Positions 8,391 to 16,232 of a stretch of DNA of 64,000 bases are shown one piece after another (the stretch's first letter is position 1; every line of letters starts with the position of its first letter). The stretch is from Flavobacterium cheniae (GTDB taxonomy: Bacteria; Bacteroidota; Bacteroidia; Flavobacteriales; Flavobacteriaceae). Location: the NCBI RefSeq assembly GCF_004363695.1, contig NZ_SNZC01000002.1, forward strand, positions 712,787 through 776,786, written 5' to 3'. The notes beneath the pieces were generated by a model. That model saw nothing but the letters and a program-made list of their open reading frames with translations. It did no database searches and had not been told where the DNA came from. A program made the translations under genes and the position numbers.

Positions 8391-9821
8391 TTATTCTATT
8401 TCAGAAACTCTTAATGTGTTTACCATTCCTTTCGCTACGATAGGCATTGCAGCTAAGTTAACTACCATATCGCCTTTTCTAACGTATTTTTTTTCTTGAC
8501 AAATGGTATTGATGTCATCAATCGTGTCATCTGTACTTACTAATTTGTCATAGAAATATGCTCTTACACCCCATAAAAGGTTCAATTGTGTTAATATTCT
8601 TCGGTTAGAAGTAAATACTAAAATATGCGATTTTGGTCGCCAAGCCGAAATTTGAAACGCAGTATAACCAGAATTTGTTAAGGTTGTAATCGCTTTTGCA
8701 TTAATGGTATCAGCCATTTGAGCCGCGTGATAACAAATCGATTTGGTAATATAACGACTGTTTTTTATTTGTGGTTGCGAAATTGGCACTTTAATAAGTG
8801 GCGAATCTTCCACGCTTTCAATAATACGGGTCATAGTTTCAATAACTTCCACAGGATAATTTCCTACTGAAGTTTCTCCTGATAACATTACGGCATCCGC
8901 TCCGTCCATAACCGAATTGGCTACGTCGTTTACTTCGGCACGTGTTGGAGTTAAAGACGTAATCATAGTTTCCATCATTTGTGTTGCTACGATTACCGGA
9001 ATACGAGCTGTTTTTGCTCTGTGAATCAATTTTTTCTGAATCAAAGGCACTTCTTCCGCTGGAACTTCCACACCTAAATCACCACGAGCAACCATTAAAC
9101 CATCACAAAACGCTACGATTTTGTCAATGTTTTCAACTGCTTCAGGTTTTTCAATTTTGGCAATAATTGGAATTTTATGATCGGAATGTTTTGCAATTAA
9201 ATCTTGTAAATCTTCTAAGTCTTTTGGTGTTCTCACAAACGATAAAGCAATCCAATCGACTTTATTTTCAATCGCAAAAATAGCATCGCGAATGTCTTTT
9301 TCAGTTAAAGCTGGTAACGAAACTTTAGTGTTAGGTAAGTTTACTCCTTTTTTTGATCTCAAAGGACCACCTTGCACTACAACCGCTTCAACTTCGGTGT
9401 TTTTGTCGGTTTTAGTAACTTCAAAAATTAATTTTCCGTCGTCTAATAAGATTCTTTCTCCAGGATTTACATCTTTTGGAAATTCTTTGTAGTTCATGTA
9501 AACTCTCGAAGCTGTTCCTAAGATATCTTCTGCAGTAGTGAAGGTAATAATATCGCCTTTGCTTACTACTACATCTTCTTTCATTACACCTACGCGTAAT
9601 TTTGGACCTTGTAAATCGCCTAAAATTGAAGTTGTATAGCCAAACTCATCGTTTAGCTCTCTAATCATTTGTATGCGTTCTGTAACATCAGTATAATCAG
9701 CATGCGAAAAGTTAACTCTAAATACATTAACTCCGGCATCAATCATTTTTTTTATTACTTCTTTTGTGCTACAGGCTGGGCCTAGCGTAGCTACAATTTT
9801 AGTCTTTTTGTTTGTTGGCAT
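8391..9821 (-). CDS. pyk: Pyruvate kinase
   Basis: Makes pyruvate and ATP from phosphoenolpyruvate and ADP in the last step of glycolysis. The 476 residues have the standard architecture: TKIVATLGPACS and NVFRVNFSHA at the N-terminus, DLQGPKLRVG at the start of the B-domain, the signature IIAKIEKPEAV with the catalytic Lys, then MVARGDLGVE, ATQMMETM and VMLSGETSVG. The C-terminal domain (from about 350) would hold any allosteric site. It follows the IPExxxVDY gene with a five-base gap, an arrangement I recall as conserved in Flavobacteriaceae, so the two are probably an operon. Confidence 0.97.
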   Translation of the reverse strand: MPTNKKTKIVATLGPACSTKEVIKKMIDAGVNVFRVNFSHADYTDVTERIQMIRELNDEFGYTTSILGDLQGPKLRVGVMKEDVVVSKGDIITFTTAEDILGTASRVYMNYKEFPKDVNPGERILLDDGKLIFEVTKTDKNTEVEAVVVQGGPLRSKKGVNLPNTKVSLPALTEKDIRDAIFAIENKVDWIALSFVRTPKDLEDLQDLIAKHSDHKIPIIAKIEKPEAVENIDKIVAFCDGLMVARGDLGVEVPAEEVPLIQKKLIHRAKTARIPVIVATQMMETMITSLTPTRAEVNDVANSVMDGADAVMLSGETSVGNYPVEVIETMTRIIESVEDSPLIKVPISQPQIKNSRYITKSICYHAAQMADTINAKAITTLTNSGYTAFQISAWRPKSHILVFTSNRRILTQLNLLWGVRAYFYDKLVSTDDTIDDINTICQEKKYVRKGDMVVNLAAMPIVAKGMVNTLRVSEIE

Positions 9822-9826
9822 TTTAA

Positions 9827-10300
9827 TTAAAAAATTAAATTATTTTTAGATTTTAAGTTCGTGATATCAATCGTGTAAGCCGTAGTTACATTTTTAATCT
9901 CTTGAATTTTATCAACTATGGATTCTGAGTCAAATCCGTAATCGATATTTTCAATTTTAATAAGGTAATCGGCTTTTTTAAATTCAGGTAGTAAAAAAAC
10001 GGTGATGTCTACTTGCTCAAATAAAGAGGTTGTTTGTTTGTTGGAATTAATAATCGTGGTTTTGTTTTCGATTAACGTCCAAACAACATCGTTTTTTTCA
10101 TCATCAAAAATGTAATTACTAAAAGCGCTTTTTCCTTCGGGAATGGCAATTTCTACATAAGCAAGATTTTTACTTAATTGAACGCCTAATTCCTTGTTCA
10201 GCATATAAGCCAATTTGTAATCATCTAAAGATGAATGCACGGCAATAAGCTCATAATCATCTGAAACAAAATCGTTTATTTGAATTTTATGAATGGCCAT
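9827..10300 (-). CDS. IPExxxVDY-family protein
   Basis: A conserved 157-residue Bacteroidota protein of unknown function, named from the motif IPE...(V/I)DY. Here EIAIPEGKSAFSNY and KIENIDYGFDSESI carry the two halves. It has no signal peptide or membrane segment, so it is probably cytosolic. Its place directly upstream of pyk and downstream of rnc is a recurrent gene order in flavobacteria, which supports the assignment but not a function. A near-consensus -7 box (TATCTTTA on the minus strand at 10318-10325) lies just upstream, so it and pyk may have their own promoter separate from fabF-rnc. Confidence 0.75.
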   Translation of the reverse strand: MAIHKIQINDFVSDDYELIAVHSSLDDYKLAYMLNKELGVQLSKNLAYVEIAIPEGKSAFSNYIFDDEKNDVVWTLIENKTTIINSNKQTTSLFEQVDITVFLLPEFKKADYLIKIENIDYGFDSESIVDKIQEIKNVTTAYTIDITNLKSKNNLIF

Positions 10301-10402
10301 TACCAGAATTTAAGTTGTAAAGATAAGACTAAAATCTATTAAAAAGTACCCATTTACGTGTTCTTAACGTTAATTTAGTAACGAAAACGTTTTAGTACTG
10401 GG

Positions 10403-11146
10403 TTATTTTTTTGAAATTTTTTCTTGTAAAGCAAAATAAGCACGTTGCGATGCTTTTTCTTCTGCTTTTTTCTTAGAAGTAGCTCTTGCTCGGGCAATAA
10501 TTTTTTGGTCGATAAGCAATTTTACCCCAAAATATTTCTGACCTTCGATGCCGTTATCTTCCACAAAATCAAAAAAGAAAGACATTTTTTCTTTCTGACA
10601 CCATTCAATGATTAAACTTTTGTAGCTGATAACTTTTCCTTCTAATTTGGCAATATCTACATATTGTTTGATGATTTTATTTTGGATAAACTTTTCGCAA
10701 TATGTAAAACCTCTGTCTAAATAAATAGCGCCAATAAATGCTTCAAATAAATTACCGTGAATATTTTCACCAAATTGATTTGAATTGATTTTACTTTCTA
10801 CAAATTGAAGCAAGTTAAAATCACGACCAAGTTCGTTTAAATGTTCTCTGCTGACAATTTTCGAACGCATTTTAGTCAAATACCCTTCATCTCCCGATGG
10901 AACTTCATTATATAAATGAGCAGCAATTACGCTACCTAGCATGGCATCGCCTAAAAATTCTAAACGCTCATAATTGAACGGATTTCCTTTCTCGTCTACT
11001 TTGTTGGTAGAGCGGTGCGTAAATGCTTTTTTGTAATATCTAAGCTCTATAGGTTCAAAACCTAGTATTTTGGTAATTTTTTCAAAAAAAATCCCGTCTT
11101 CTGGAGAACGGGAGTTTTTTCTTATTTTATTAAATAAACGACGCAT
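10403..11146 (-). CDS. rnc: Ribonuclease III
   Basis: Double-strand-specific endoribonuclease that processes rRNA precursors and structured mRNAs. The catalytic domain has FTHRS and the signature NYERLEFLGDAMLG with its acidic metal ligands, plus GNLFEAFIGAIYLDRG. The C-terminal part (about residues 175-245) is a dsRNA-binding domain ending in the KKKAEEKASQRA helix. I place the start at 11146 (247 residues): a longer frame reaches 11203, but it would overlap the end of fabF by 53 bases, and the extra residues are not family-like. The start lies four bases after the fabF stop, so acpP-fabF-rnc probably form one unit. This order is common in bacteria. Confidence 0.95.
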   Translation of the reverse strand: MRRLFNKIRKNSRSPEDGIFFEKITKILGFEPIELRYYKKAFTHRSTNKVDEKGNPFNYERLEFLGDAMLGSVIAAHLYNEVPSGDEGYLTKMRSKIVSREHLNELGRDFNLLQFVESKINSNQFGENIHGNLFEAFIGAIYLDRGFTYCEKFIQNKIIKQYVDIAKLEGKVISYKSLIIEWCQKEKMSFFFDFVEDNGIEGQKYFGVKLLIDQKIIARARATSKKKAEEKASQRAYFALQEKISKK

Positions 11147-11150
11147 GTGT

Positions 11151-12404
11151 TTAGTCTTCCAATTTTTTAAACAATACACAAGCATTATGTCCACCAAAAC
11201 CAAACGTATTGCTCATCGCTACTTTAATTTCACGTTTTTGCGCTTTATTTAAAGTTAAGTTTAATTCTGGGTTAATGTTTTCATCTACAACAGTATGGTT
11301 AATCGTTGGAGGAACAATACTATGTTGCATAGCTAAAATAGAAGCAATTGCTTCAATAGCACCAGCAGCACCAAGTAAATGTCCTGTCATTGATTTGGTA
11401 GAGTTGATATTAATGTTTTTAGCATGAGCGCCAAAAACATGACTAATTGCTTTTAATTCGGCAACATCACCAAGAGGTGTAGAAGTTCCGTGTGTGTTGA
11501 TGTGATCAACTTGCTCTGGAGACATTCCAGCATCACGCAATGTGTTTTCCATTACTGCAATTACTCCAATTCCTTCTGGATGCGGAGCTGTTAAATGGTA
11601 AGCGTCAGAAGACATTCCTCCACCCCCAATTTCACAGTAAATTTTAGCACCACGTGCCTTTGCATGTTCGTACTCTTCTAATACTAATGCACCAGCACCT
11701 TCTCCAAGTACAAAACCGTCACGAGTTGCATCAAAAGGTCTTGAAGCTGTTTCTGGACTTTCGTTTCTTGTTGATAAGGCGTGCATAGAATTAAATCCAC
11801 CCATTCCTGCAATGGTTACAGCCGCTTCAGATCCACCTGAAATGATAACATCACACATTCCTAAACGAATGTAGTTGAAGGCATCGATTAAGGCATTAGC
11901 CGAAGAAGCACAAGCTGAAACAGTGGTATAATTAGGACCCATATAGCCATTTCTCATAGAAATATGAGCTGGAGCAATATCGGCAATCATTTTAGGAATA
12001 AAGAAAGGATTGAACTTTGGCGTTCCATCACCTTTAGCATAATATATTACTTCATCTTGGAAAGTTTCTAAACCTCCAATACCAGCACCCCAAATTACAC
12101 CTACTCTATGTTTGTTTACATTATCTGAAGTAATTCCAGCGTCTTTAATCGCTTCGTCACTTGCAGCAATGGCATATTGAGCAAATTTATCCAATCGGCG
12201 CGATTCCTTACGATCCATATAATCTTCGATGTTGAAGTTTTTTACTTCGCACGCAAATTTTGTTTTATGTTTTTCTGTATCGTAATACGTTATGGGTGCA
12301 GCACCACTTTTCCCATTAATTAAACCATCCCAGTATTCTTGAATGGAATTTCCAATTGGGGTTAATGCTCCAAGGCCAGTTACAACAACACGCTTTAATT
12401 GCAT
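11151..12404 (-). CDS. fabF: 3-oxoacyl-[acyl-carrier-protein] synthase II
   Basis: Elongates fatty acyl chains by condensing malonyl-ACP with acyl-ACP. The 417 residues begin MQLKRVVVTGLGALTPIG, the usual start of the family; a ten-residue extension to 12434 is open but not conserved-looking. The thiolase-fold catalytic triad is visible: Cys in TVSACASSANA, His in NTHGTSTPLGD and His in MTGHLLGAAGA. It also has GGSEAA and the C-terminal NTFGFGGHN. It lies downstream of acpP, whose product is its substrate carrier, and upstream of rnc. Confidence 0.97.
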   Translation of the reverse strand: MQLKRVVVTGLGALTPIGNSIQEYWDGLINGKSGAAPITYYDTEKHKTKFACEVKNFNIEDYMDRKESRRLDKFAQYAIAASDEAIKDAGITSDNVNKHRVGVIWGAGIGGLETFQDEVIYYAKGDGTPKFNPFFIPKMIADIAPAHISMRNGYMGPNYTTVSACASSANALIDAFNYIRLGMCDVIISGGSEAAVTIAGMGGFNSMHALSTRNESPETASRPFDATRDGFVLGEGAGALVLEEYEHAKARGAKIYCEIGGGGMSSDAYHLTAPHPEGIGVIAVMENTLRDAGMSPEQVDHINTHGTSTPLGDVAELKAISHVFGAHAKNININSTKSMTGHLLGAAGAIEAIASILAMQHSIVPPTINHTVVDENINPELNLTLNKAQKREIKVAMSNTFGFGGHNACVLFKKLED

Positions 12405-12539
12405 ATCCTTATTTTTAAAATATCGTTTAAACAAATAATACCCGTGTTTTCTTTAGTTTATAATAGTAAAGAGACAAGGGTATTTCAATATAATGTGATT
12501 GAAATTCAATCAAAAATAGTCTAATTTCTTAAAATAATA

Positions 12540-12575
12540 AAAACCCGCATGCAAAAAAATGCACACGGGCGTTTT
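12540..12575 (-). terminator. Weak hairpin between acpP and fabF
   Basis: Read on the minus strand, GCCCG(TG)TGC and GCA(TG)CGGGT can pair around an A/T loop with an internal mismatch, followed by TTTTTA. It could be a partial terminator that lowers fabF output relative to the abundant carrier protein. This is inferred from position and shape only. Confidence 0.45.
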
Positions 12576-12580
12576 ATTTA

Positions 12581-12817
12581 TTATTTTTTAGCTTCTTCGA
12601 TGTAAGAAATAGCTTGACCTACAGTAGCAATGTTTTCAGCTTGGTCGTCTGGAATTTGAATATCAAATTCTTTTTCGAACTCCATAATAAGCTCAACAGT
12701 GTCTAATGAATCAGCTCCTAAATCGTTTGTGAAGCTAGCTTCTGTTACAACTTCGTTTTCGTCAACACCTAATTTGTCTACGATAATCGCTTTTACTCTT
12801 GATGCAATGTCTGACAT
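12581..12817 (-). CDS. acpP: Acyl carrier protein
   Basis: Carries growing acyl chains on a 4'-phosphopantetheine arm. It is 78 residues and strongly acidic, with the attachment site [15 protein letters not shown] (Ser37) in the usual central position. It is first in the acpP-fabF-rnc minus-strand block and preceded by a good promoter. A weak hairpin separates it from fabF, consistent with acpP being expressed more strongly than the rest of the unit. Confidence 0.98.
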   Translation of the reverse strand: MSDIASRVKAIIVDKLGVDENEVVTEASFTNDLGADSLDTVELIMEFEKEFDIQIPDDQAENIATVGQAISYIEEAKK

Positions 12818-12847
12818 AATCTTTTAATTTTTAATTTAATTTGTTGG

Positions 12848-12876
12848 CAAAAATAAAAAACTTTATTTTAAAACAA
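12848..12876 (-). promoter_or_regulatory. acpP promoter (-33 TTG, -7 TATTTTTG)
   Basis: On the minus strand a TTG (12876-12874) and TATTTTTG (12855-12848) are 18 bases apart, close to the Bacteroidota sigma consensus. The -7 box is about 30 bases before the acpP ATG. Confidence 0.7.
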
Positions 12877-12990
12877 CCTTTTTGTTACTAAATGTGACCA
12901 CGAATTTAAAAAAAATAATTCACAAAGGCTTCTTTTTTTTATTTTTTACCAAATTTTATTCTTTTTTTTGTGGGAAGAAATCAATAGAAA

Positions 12991-13554
12991 ATGAAGAATA
13001 TTGTGCTTTTTGCTTCCGGAAATGGCTCAAATGCCGAAGAAATAATCAGGTATTTTAAAAAAAATAACCAAGGAACTGTAGTCGCCATCTTTTCTAACAA
13101 ACCAGATGCCAAAGTGTTAGATAGAGCAAAAAATCATAACATTTCTTCAGTGGTTTTTAACAAAGCGCAATTAAATGAAGGTTTCGTCTTGGAAAAATTA
13201 CATCAGTTTCAACCTGATTTAATTGTTTTAGCCGGATTTCTACTAAAATTTCCTGAGTCTATATTAAAAGAATATCCAAAAGTGATTAATATTCATCCTG
13301 CGTTGTTGCCAAAATACGGCGGAAAAGGGATGTATGGCATGAATGTGCATCAAGCAGTTTTAGAAAATAATGAAAAAGAAACCGGAATTACCATTCATTA
13401 TGTAAACGAACATTACGATGAAGGTGAATTTATTTTTCAAAAATCAGTAAATATCGAAGATTGCAAAACCGCGGAAGAAATTGCGCATAAAATCCACGAA
13501 TTAGAACATCAGTATTTTCCTGAAGTAATAGGAAAGCTAATCACTAATCACTAA
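12991..13554 (+). CDS. purN: Phosphoribosylglycinamide formyltransferase
   Basis: Transfers a formyl group from 10-formyl-THF to GAR in purine synthesis. The 187 residues include the nucleotide-binding N-terminus (FASGNGSNAEEII), LIVLAGFLLKFP, the active-site loop NIHPALLPKYGGKGMYG, and HYVNEHYDEGEFIFQ with the catalytic Asp. The last codons (KLITNH) lie in a short-period repeat of 'ACTAATC'-like units, so the final residues may be repeat-derived. rnhA starts 11 bases downstream, an unusual partner for purN. No terminator lies between them. Confidence 0.96.
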   Translation: MKNIVLFASGNGSNAEEIIRYFKKNNQGTVVAIFSNKPDAKVLDRAKNHNISSVVFNKAQLNEGFVLEKLHQFQPDLIVLAGFLLKFPESILKEYPKVINIHPALLPKYGGKGMYGMNVHQAVLENNEKETGITIHYVNEHYDEGEFIFQKSVNIEDCKTAEEIAHKIHELEHQYFPEVIGKLITNH

Positions 13555-13565
13555 TTACTATTCAC

Positions 13566-14045
13566 TTGAGTCACGAAGTCCACATATATACAGACGGCGC
13601 TGCCAAGGGAAATCCTGGCCCGGCTGGCTATGGCGTGGTGATGGAAATGGTAGGAACTCCGTATAAAAAAGAATTTTACGAAGGTTTCCGATTGTCTACC
13701 AATAATAGAATGGAATTATTAGCGGTAATTGTAGGTTTAGAAAAATTAAAAAACCCAAAAACTAAAGTCTTAGTCGTTTCCGATTCCAAATATGTGGTGG
13801 ATTCGGTAGAAAAGCGTTGGGTTTTTCAGTGGGAAAAAATAAACTTCAAAGCCAAGAAAAATCCAGATTTATGGATGCGCTTCTTAAAAATATATCGCCA
13901 ACACCAAGTTGATTTTCAATGGGTAAAAGGGCACAACAGTCATCCGCAAAATGAACGCTGCGATGAATTAGCCGTTATGGCATCGCAACAAGAAAAATTA
14001 TCGATTGATGAGTTTTATGAGCGAGAAGAAGGGAAGTTGTTGTAA
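13566..14045 (+). CDS. rnhA: Ribonuclease HI
   Basis: Cuts the RNA strand of RNA:DNA hybrids. The 159 residues contain all four acidic catalytic positions in their motifs: IYTDGAAKGNPGPAGYG (Asp), TNNRMELLAVIVGL (Glu), VVSDSKYVVDSV (Asp) and NERCDELAV (Asp), with KGHNSHPQNE carrying the flexible His loop. The start is a TTG at 13566; the preceding bases back to the purN stop contain no ATG, and the residues SHEVHIYTDG are needed for the first strand. No Shine-Dalgarno is visible. It is probably co-transcribed with purN. Confidence 0.93.
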   Translation: MSHEVHIYTDGAAKGNPGPAGYGVVMEMVGTPYKKEFYEGFRLSTNNRMELLAVIVGLEKLKNPKTKVLVVSDSKYVVDSVEKRWVFQWEKINFKAKKNPDLWMRFLKIYRQHQVDFQWVKGHNSHPQNERCDELAVMASQQEKLSIDEFYEREEGKLL

Positions 14046-14050
14046 TAAAA

Positions 14051-14072
14051 AAGGAGCTTTTCAGCTCCTTGT
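14051..14072. terminator. Short hairpin between convergent genes
   Basis: AAGGAGCT and AGCTCCTT form an 8-bp stem with a TTTC loop. The flanking A-run would give a U-tract on the minus strand for the DUF6268 gene; on the plus strand the T-run is short. Confidence 0.6.
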
Positions 14073-14074
14073 AA

Positions 14075-14983
14075 TTATTTAGTTTCTTTTGTTAAATCGA
14101 ATCGGTAAATCGCGTCAAATCCTAGATATATAGAAGAATCAAATTCCGAATTTAGTCGGTTTCTTTTATCGGTACTTAAAGGGAACGTCAATACTTGAGC
14201 TCCTACTTTTTCATTACTGCTGTACACACCATAATCTGTTGTGTCAAATCCAACTTTTCCTCTCAAAATGATTGAGTTTTCCATTAAACCAAGTGCTGCA
14301 TACATAGCAAAACGAATCGATTCTTCTTGGGTATAAAAGTCTGAATTAAATTCTGATAAATTATAGGATTTAATTGAGGTAAGTAAGTCAGTACCTACAC
14401 TAAATTTTTTAGTTAATGCGTAATTTGCATCCATACGAATTGGTAAAGTAGCATTTATGTAAAATTTATTGTTTTTTGATCGATGCCAAATACCAATTAA
14501 TGGTGTAATAGTAGAACCATGGTTTTCTGACGAAGCATATAATCCAAATTTAACTTTTGAAGTTTCATTGTATTGATAATCTAAAACAGCTAATCCTCCA
14601 AATTGGAAATCATTTGAACCAATATTATCAAAATCTGATGCTATTTTTGGAAGAAAAACATAGGTACCCGACCATTTTTCAGAATGTTGGTATTTCATTC
14701 CTAAGTTTAAACGTGTCATAGTTAAACTAGTTCTTTCTGAAGCTTGGGAAAAATTTAATCGTGTGTTTTCAACCGTAAATCCAGTTAATAAAACAGCTTT
14801 TTCAGATAACTTTTTAGGATAGTAAAGTTCCATATTTAGATTGTTTACACTTGTTTCGTAGTCATTGTCTACATTTCCTAATGTCGCATTATTTAAAGAT
14901 AATTTAAAAATATCAACATAGTCTTGCGCACTAACAGAAACTGTAAATAGAGCAAAAAGCATTAAGAATTTAATTTTTTTCAT
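14075..14983 (-). CDS. DUF6268-type outer-membrane beta-barrel protein
   Basis: A 302-residue protein with a clear signal peptide (KKIKFLMLFALFTVSVSAQ, cut after SAQ) and a body of alternating polar/hydrophobic strands, typical of an outer-membrane beta-barrel. Aromatic residues occur at strand ends, and the chain finishes with a strand containing YRFDL. It resembles the Bacteroidota family DUF6268; no transport substrate or partner is known to me. It is monocistronic, with a -7 box at 15018-15025. The barrel call is firmer than the family name. Confidence 0.7.
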   Translation of the reverse strand: MKKIKFLMLFALFTVSVSAQDYVDIFKLSLNNATLGNVDNDYETSVNNLNMELYYPKKLSEKAVLLTGFTVENTRLNFSQASERTSLTMTRLNLGMKYQHSEKWSGTYVFLPKIASDFDNIGSNDFQFGGLAVLDYQYNETSKVKFGLYASSENHGSTITPLIGIWHRSKNNKFYINATLPIRMDANYALTKKFSVGTDLLTSIKSYNLSEFNSDFYTQEESIRFAMYAALGLMENSIILRGKVGFDTTDYGVYSSNEKVGAQVLTFPLSTDKRNRLNSEFDSSIYLGFDAIYRFDLTKETK

Positions 14984-15017
14984 AAGTTTTTTTGTTTTTT
15001 ATTTATTAAAATTTTTT

Positions 15018-15025
15018 CAAAAATA
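15018..15025 (-). promoter_or_regulatory. -7 box for the DUF6268 gene
   Basis: The minus strand reads TATTTTTG, matching TAnnTTTG, 34 bases before the ATG at 14983. No clear -33 TTG was found. Confidence 0.45.
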
Positions 15026-15140
15026 TTCTTTAGCTATTAAAATTGTTAAAAAATTAGAAAGTATTAAATTATGATAGTCATAAAATTAATTTATGAATAA
15101 GGTTTTTGAGCATAAATATGCGCAAAATCCTAACCTTCAA

Positions 15141-15184
15141 AACCTTTTAAACTTTTAAACTCATAAACTTTTAAACTTCTAAAC
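15141..15184 (+). repeat. Short degenerate repeat AAACTTTTAAAC upstream of PfkB kinase gene
   Basis: Units close to AAACTTTTAAAC recur four to five times in 44 bases, each nearly self-complementary. The array ends eight bases before the -7 box of the kinase gene, so it covers the -33 region. Confidence 0.6.
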
Positions 15185-15191
15185 AAAAACT

Positions 15192-15199
15192 TATCTTTG
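15192..15199 (+). promoter_or_regulatory. -7 promoter box for PfkB-family kinase
   Basis: TTATCTTTGC contains TATCTTTG, an exact TAnnTTTG match, 23 bases before the ATG. The -33 region is occupied by the AAACTTTTAAAC repeat. Confidence 0.6.
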
Positions 15200-15222
15200 C
15201 ACCTTATTTCAAATTCAATTTA

Positions 15223-16152
15223 ATGAACAAACTATTAATAGTAGGAACAGTAGCTTTTGATGCTATTGAAACACCTTTCGGAAAAACAGACAAAATTTTA
15301 GGTGGAGCAGCGACTTACATTGGTTTAGCGTCTAACTTTTTTAATGTAGATGCAGCAGTAGTTTCTGTGGTTGGTGAAGATTTTCCAAAGGAATATTTAG
15401 ATTTATTAGAAAATAAAGGAGTAAATATAGAAGGAATCGAAATTGTAAAAGGTGGAAAAACCTTCTTTTGGAGTGGAAAATACCACAACGACTTAAATTC
15501 TCGCGACACTTTAGTTACTGAATTAAACGTTTTGGCTGATTTTAATCCAGTTGTGCCTCAAGCGTATAAAAATTCGGATGTAGTTTTATTAGGAAACTTA
15601 CACCCAATTGTACAATCAGGCGTTTTAAACCAAATGTCTGAAAGACCAAAATTAGTCGTTTTAGATACAATGAACTTTTGGATGGATTGTGCCTTACCAG
15701 AATTATTAGACGTAATCAAACGTGTAGATGTAATCACAATCAACGATGAAGAAGCGCGTCAGTTATCAGGAGAATATTCTTTGGTAAAAGCAGCGGCTAA
15801 AATCCATACCATGGGACCAAAATATGTGGTTATCAAAAAAGGAGAACACGGAGCGTTATTGTTCCATAACAAAGACGTATTCTTTGCTCCAGCTTTACCA
15901 TTAGAAGAAGTATTTGATCCAACAGGAGCTGGTGATACTTTCGCAGGTGGTTTCGCAGGTTACATTGCACAATCAGAAAACATTTCGTTTAGCAATTTGA
16001 AAAACGCTATTATTTACGGTTCAAATTTAGCTTCTTTCTGTGTGGAGAAATTTGGAACAGAACGAATGGAGAATTTAGATAAAAATGAAGTGAATGCGCG
16101 TTTGAAACAATTCAAAGCCTTAACACAATTTGAAATAGAATTAGAAGAATAA
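15223..16152 (+). CDS. PfkB-family sugar/nucleoside kinase
   Basis: A 309-residue ribokinase-fold kinase. The N-terminal part has the substrate motif ILGGAATYIGLASNF, and the C-terminal signature DPTGAGDTFAGGF carries the catalytic Asp (about residue 238) and the anion hole. The substrate is not readable; neighbouring purF makes a nucleoside such as adenosine, or a ribose-type sugar, reasonable guesses but no more. It has its own -7 box, and a terminator at 16158-16184 separates it from purF, so the two are probably not one transcript. Confidence 0.88.
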   Translation: MNKLLIVGTVAFDAIETPFGKTDKILGGAATYIGLASNFFNVDAAVVSVVGEDFPKEYLDLLENKGVNIEGIEIVKGGKTFFWSGKYHNDLNSRDTLVTELNVLADFNPVVPQAYKNSDVVLLGNLHPIVQSGVLNQMSERPKLVVLDTMNFWMDCALPELLDVIKRVDVITINDEEARQLSGEYSLVKAAAKIHTMGPKYVVIKKGEHGALLFHNKDVFFAPALPLEEVFDPTGAGDTFAGGFAGYIAQSENISFSNLKNAIIYGSNLASFCVEKFGTERMENLDKNEVNARLKQFKALTQFEIELEE

Positions 16153-16157
16153 AAACG

Positions 16158-16184
16158 TGCCTCGAAATTTCGGGGCATTTTTTG
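16158..16184 (+). terminator. Intrinsic terminator after PfkB kinase gene
   Basis: TGCCTCGAAA and TTTCGGGGCA pair over 10 bp (one G-T pair) with almost no spacer, so the inner pairs must open to form the loop. A run of T follows. Confidence 0.65.
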
Positions 16185-16232
16185 TTTCAAAAAGAATAAG
16201 AATTACAACAACCTACAACAACACAACAACTT

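Noticed and set aside
11147..11203. N-terminal extension of RNase III
   Set aside because: The extra 19 codons overlap the end of fabF and do not resemble RNase III; the ATG at 11146 fits operon spacing.
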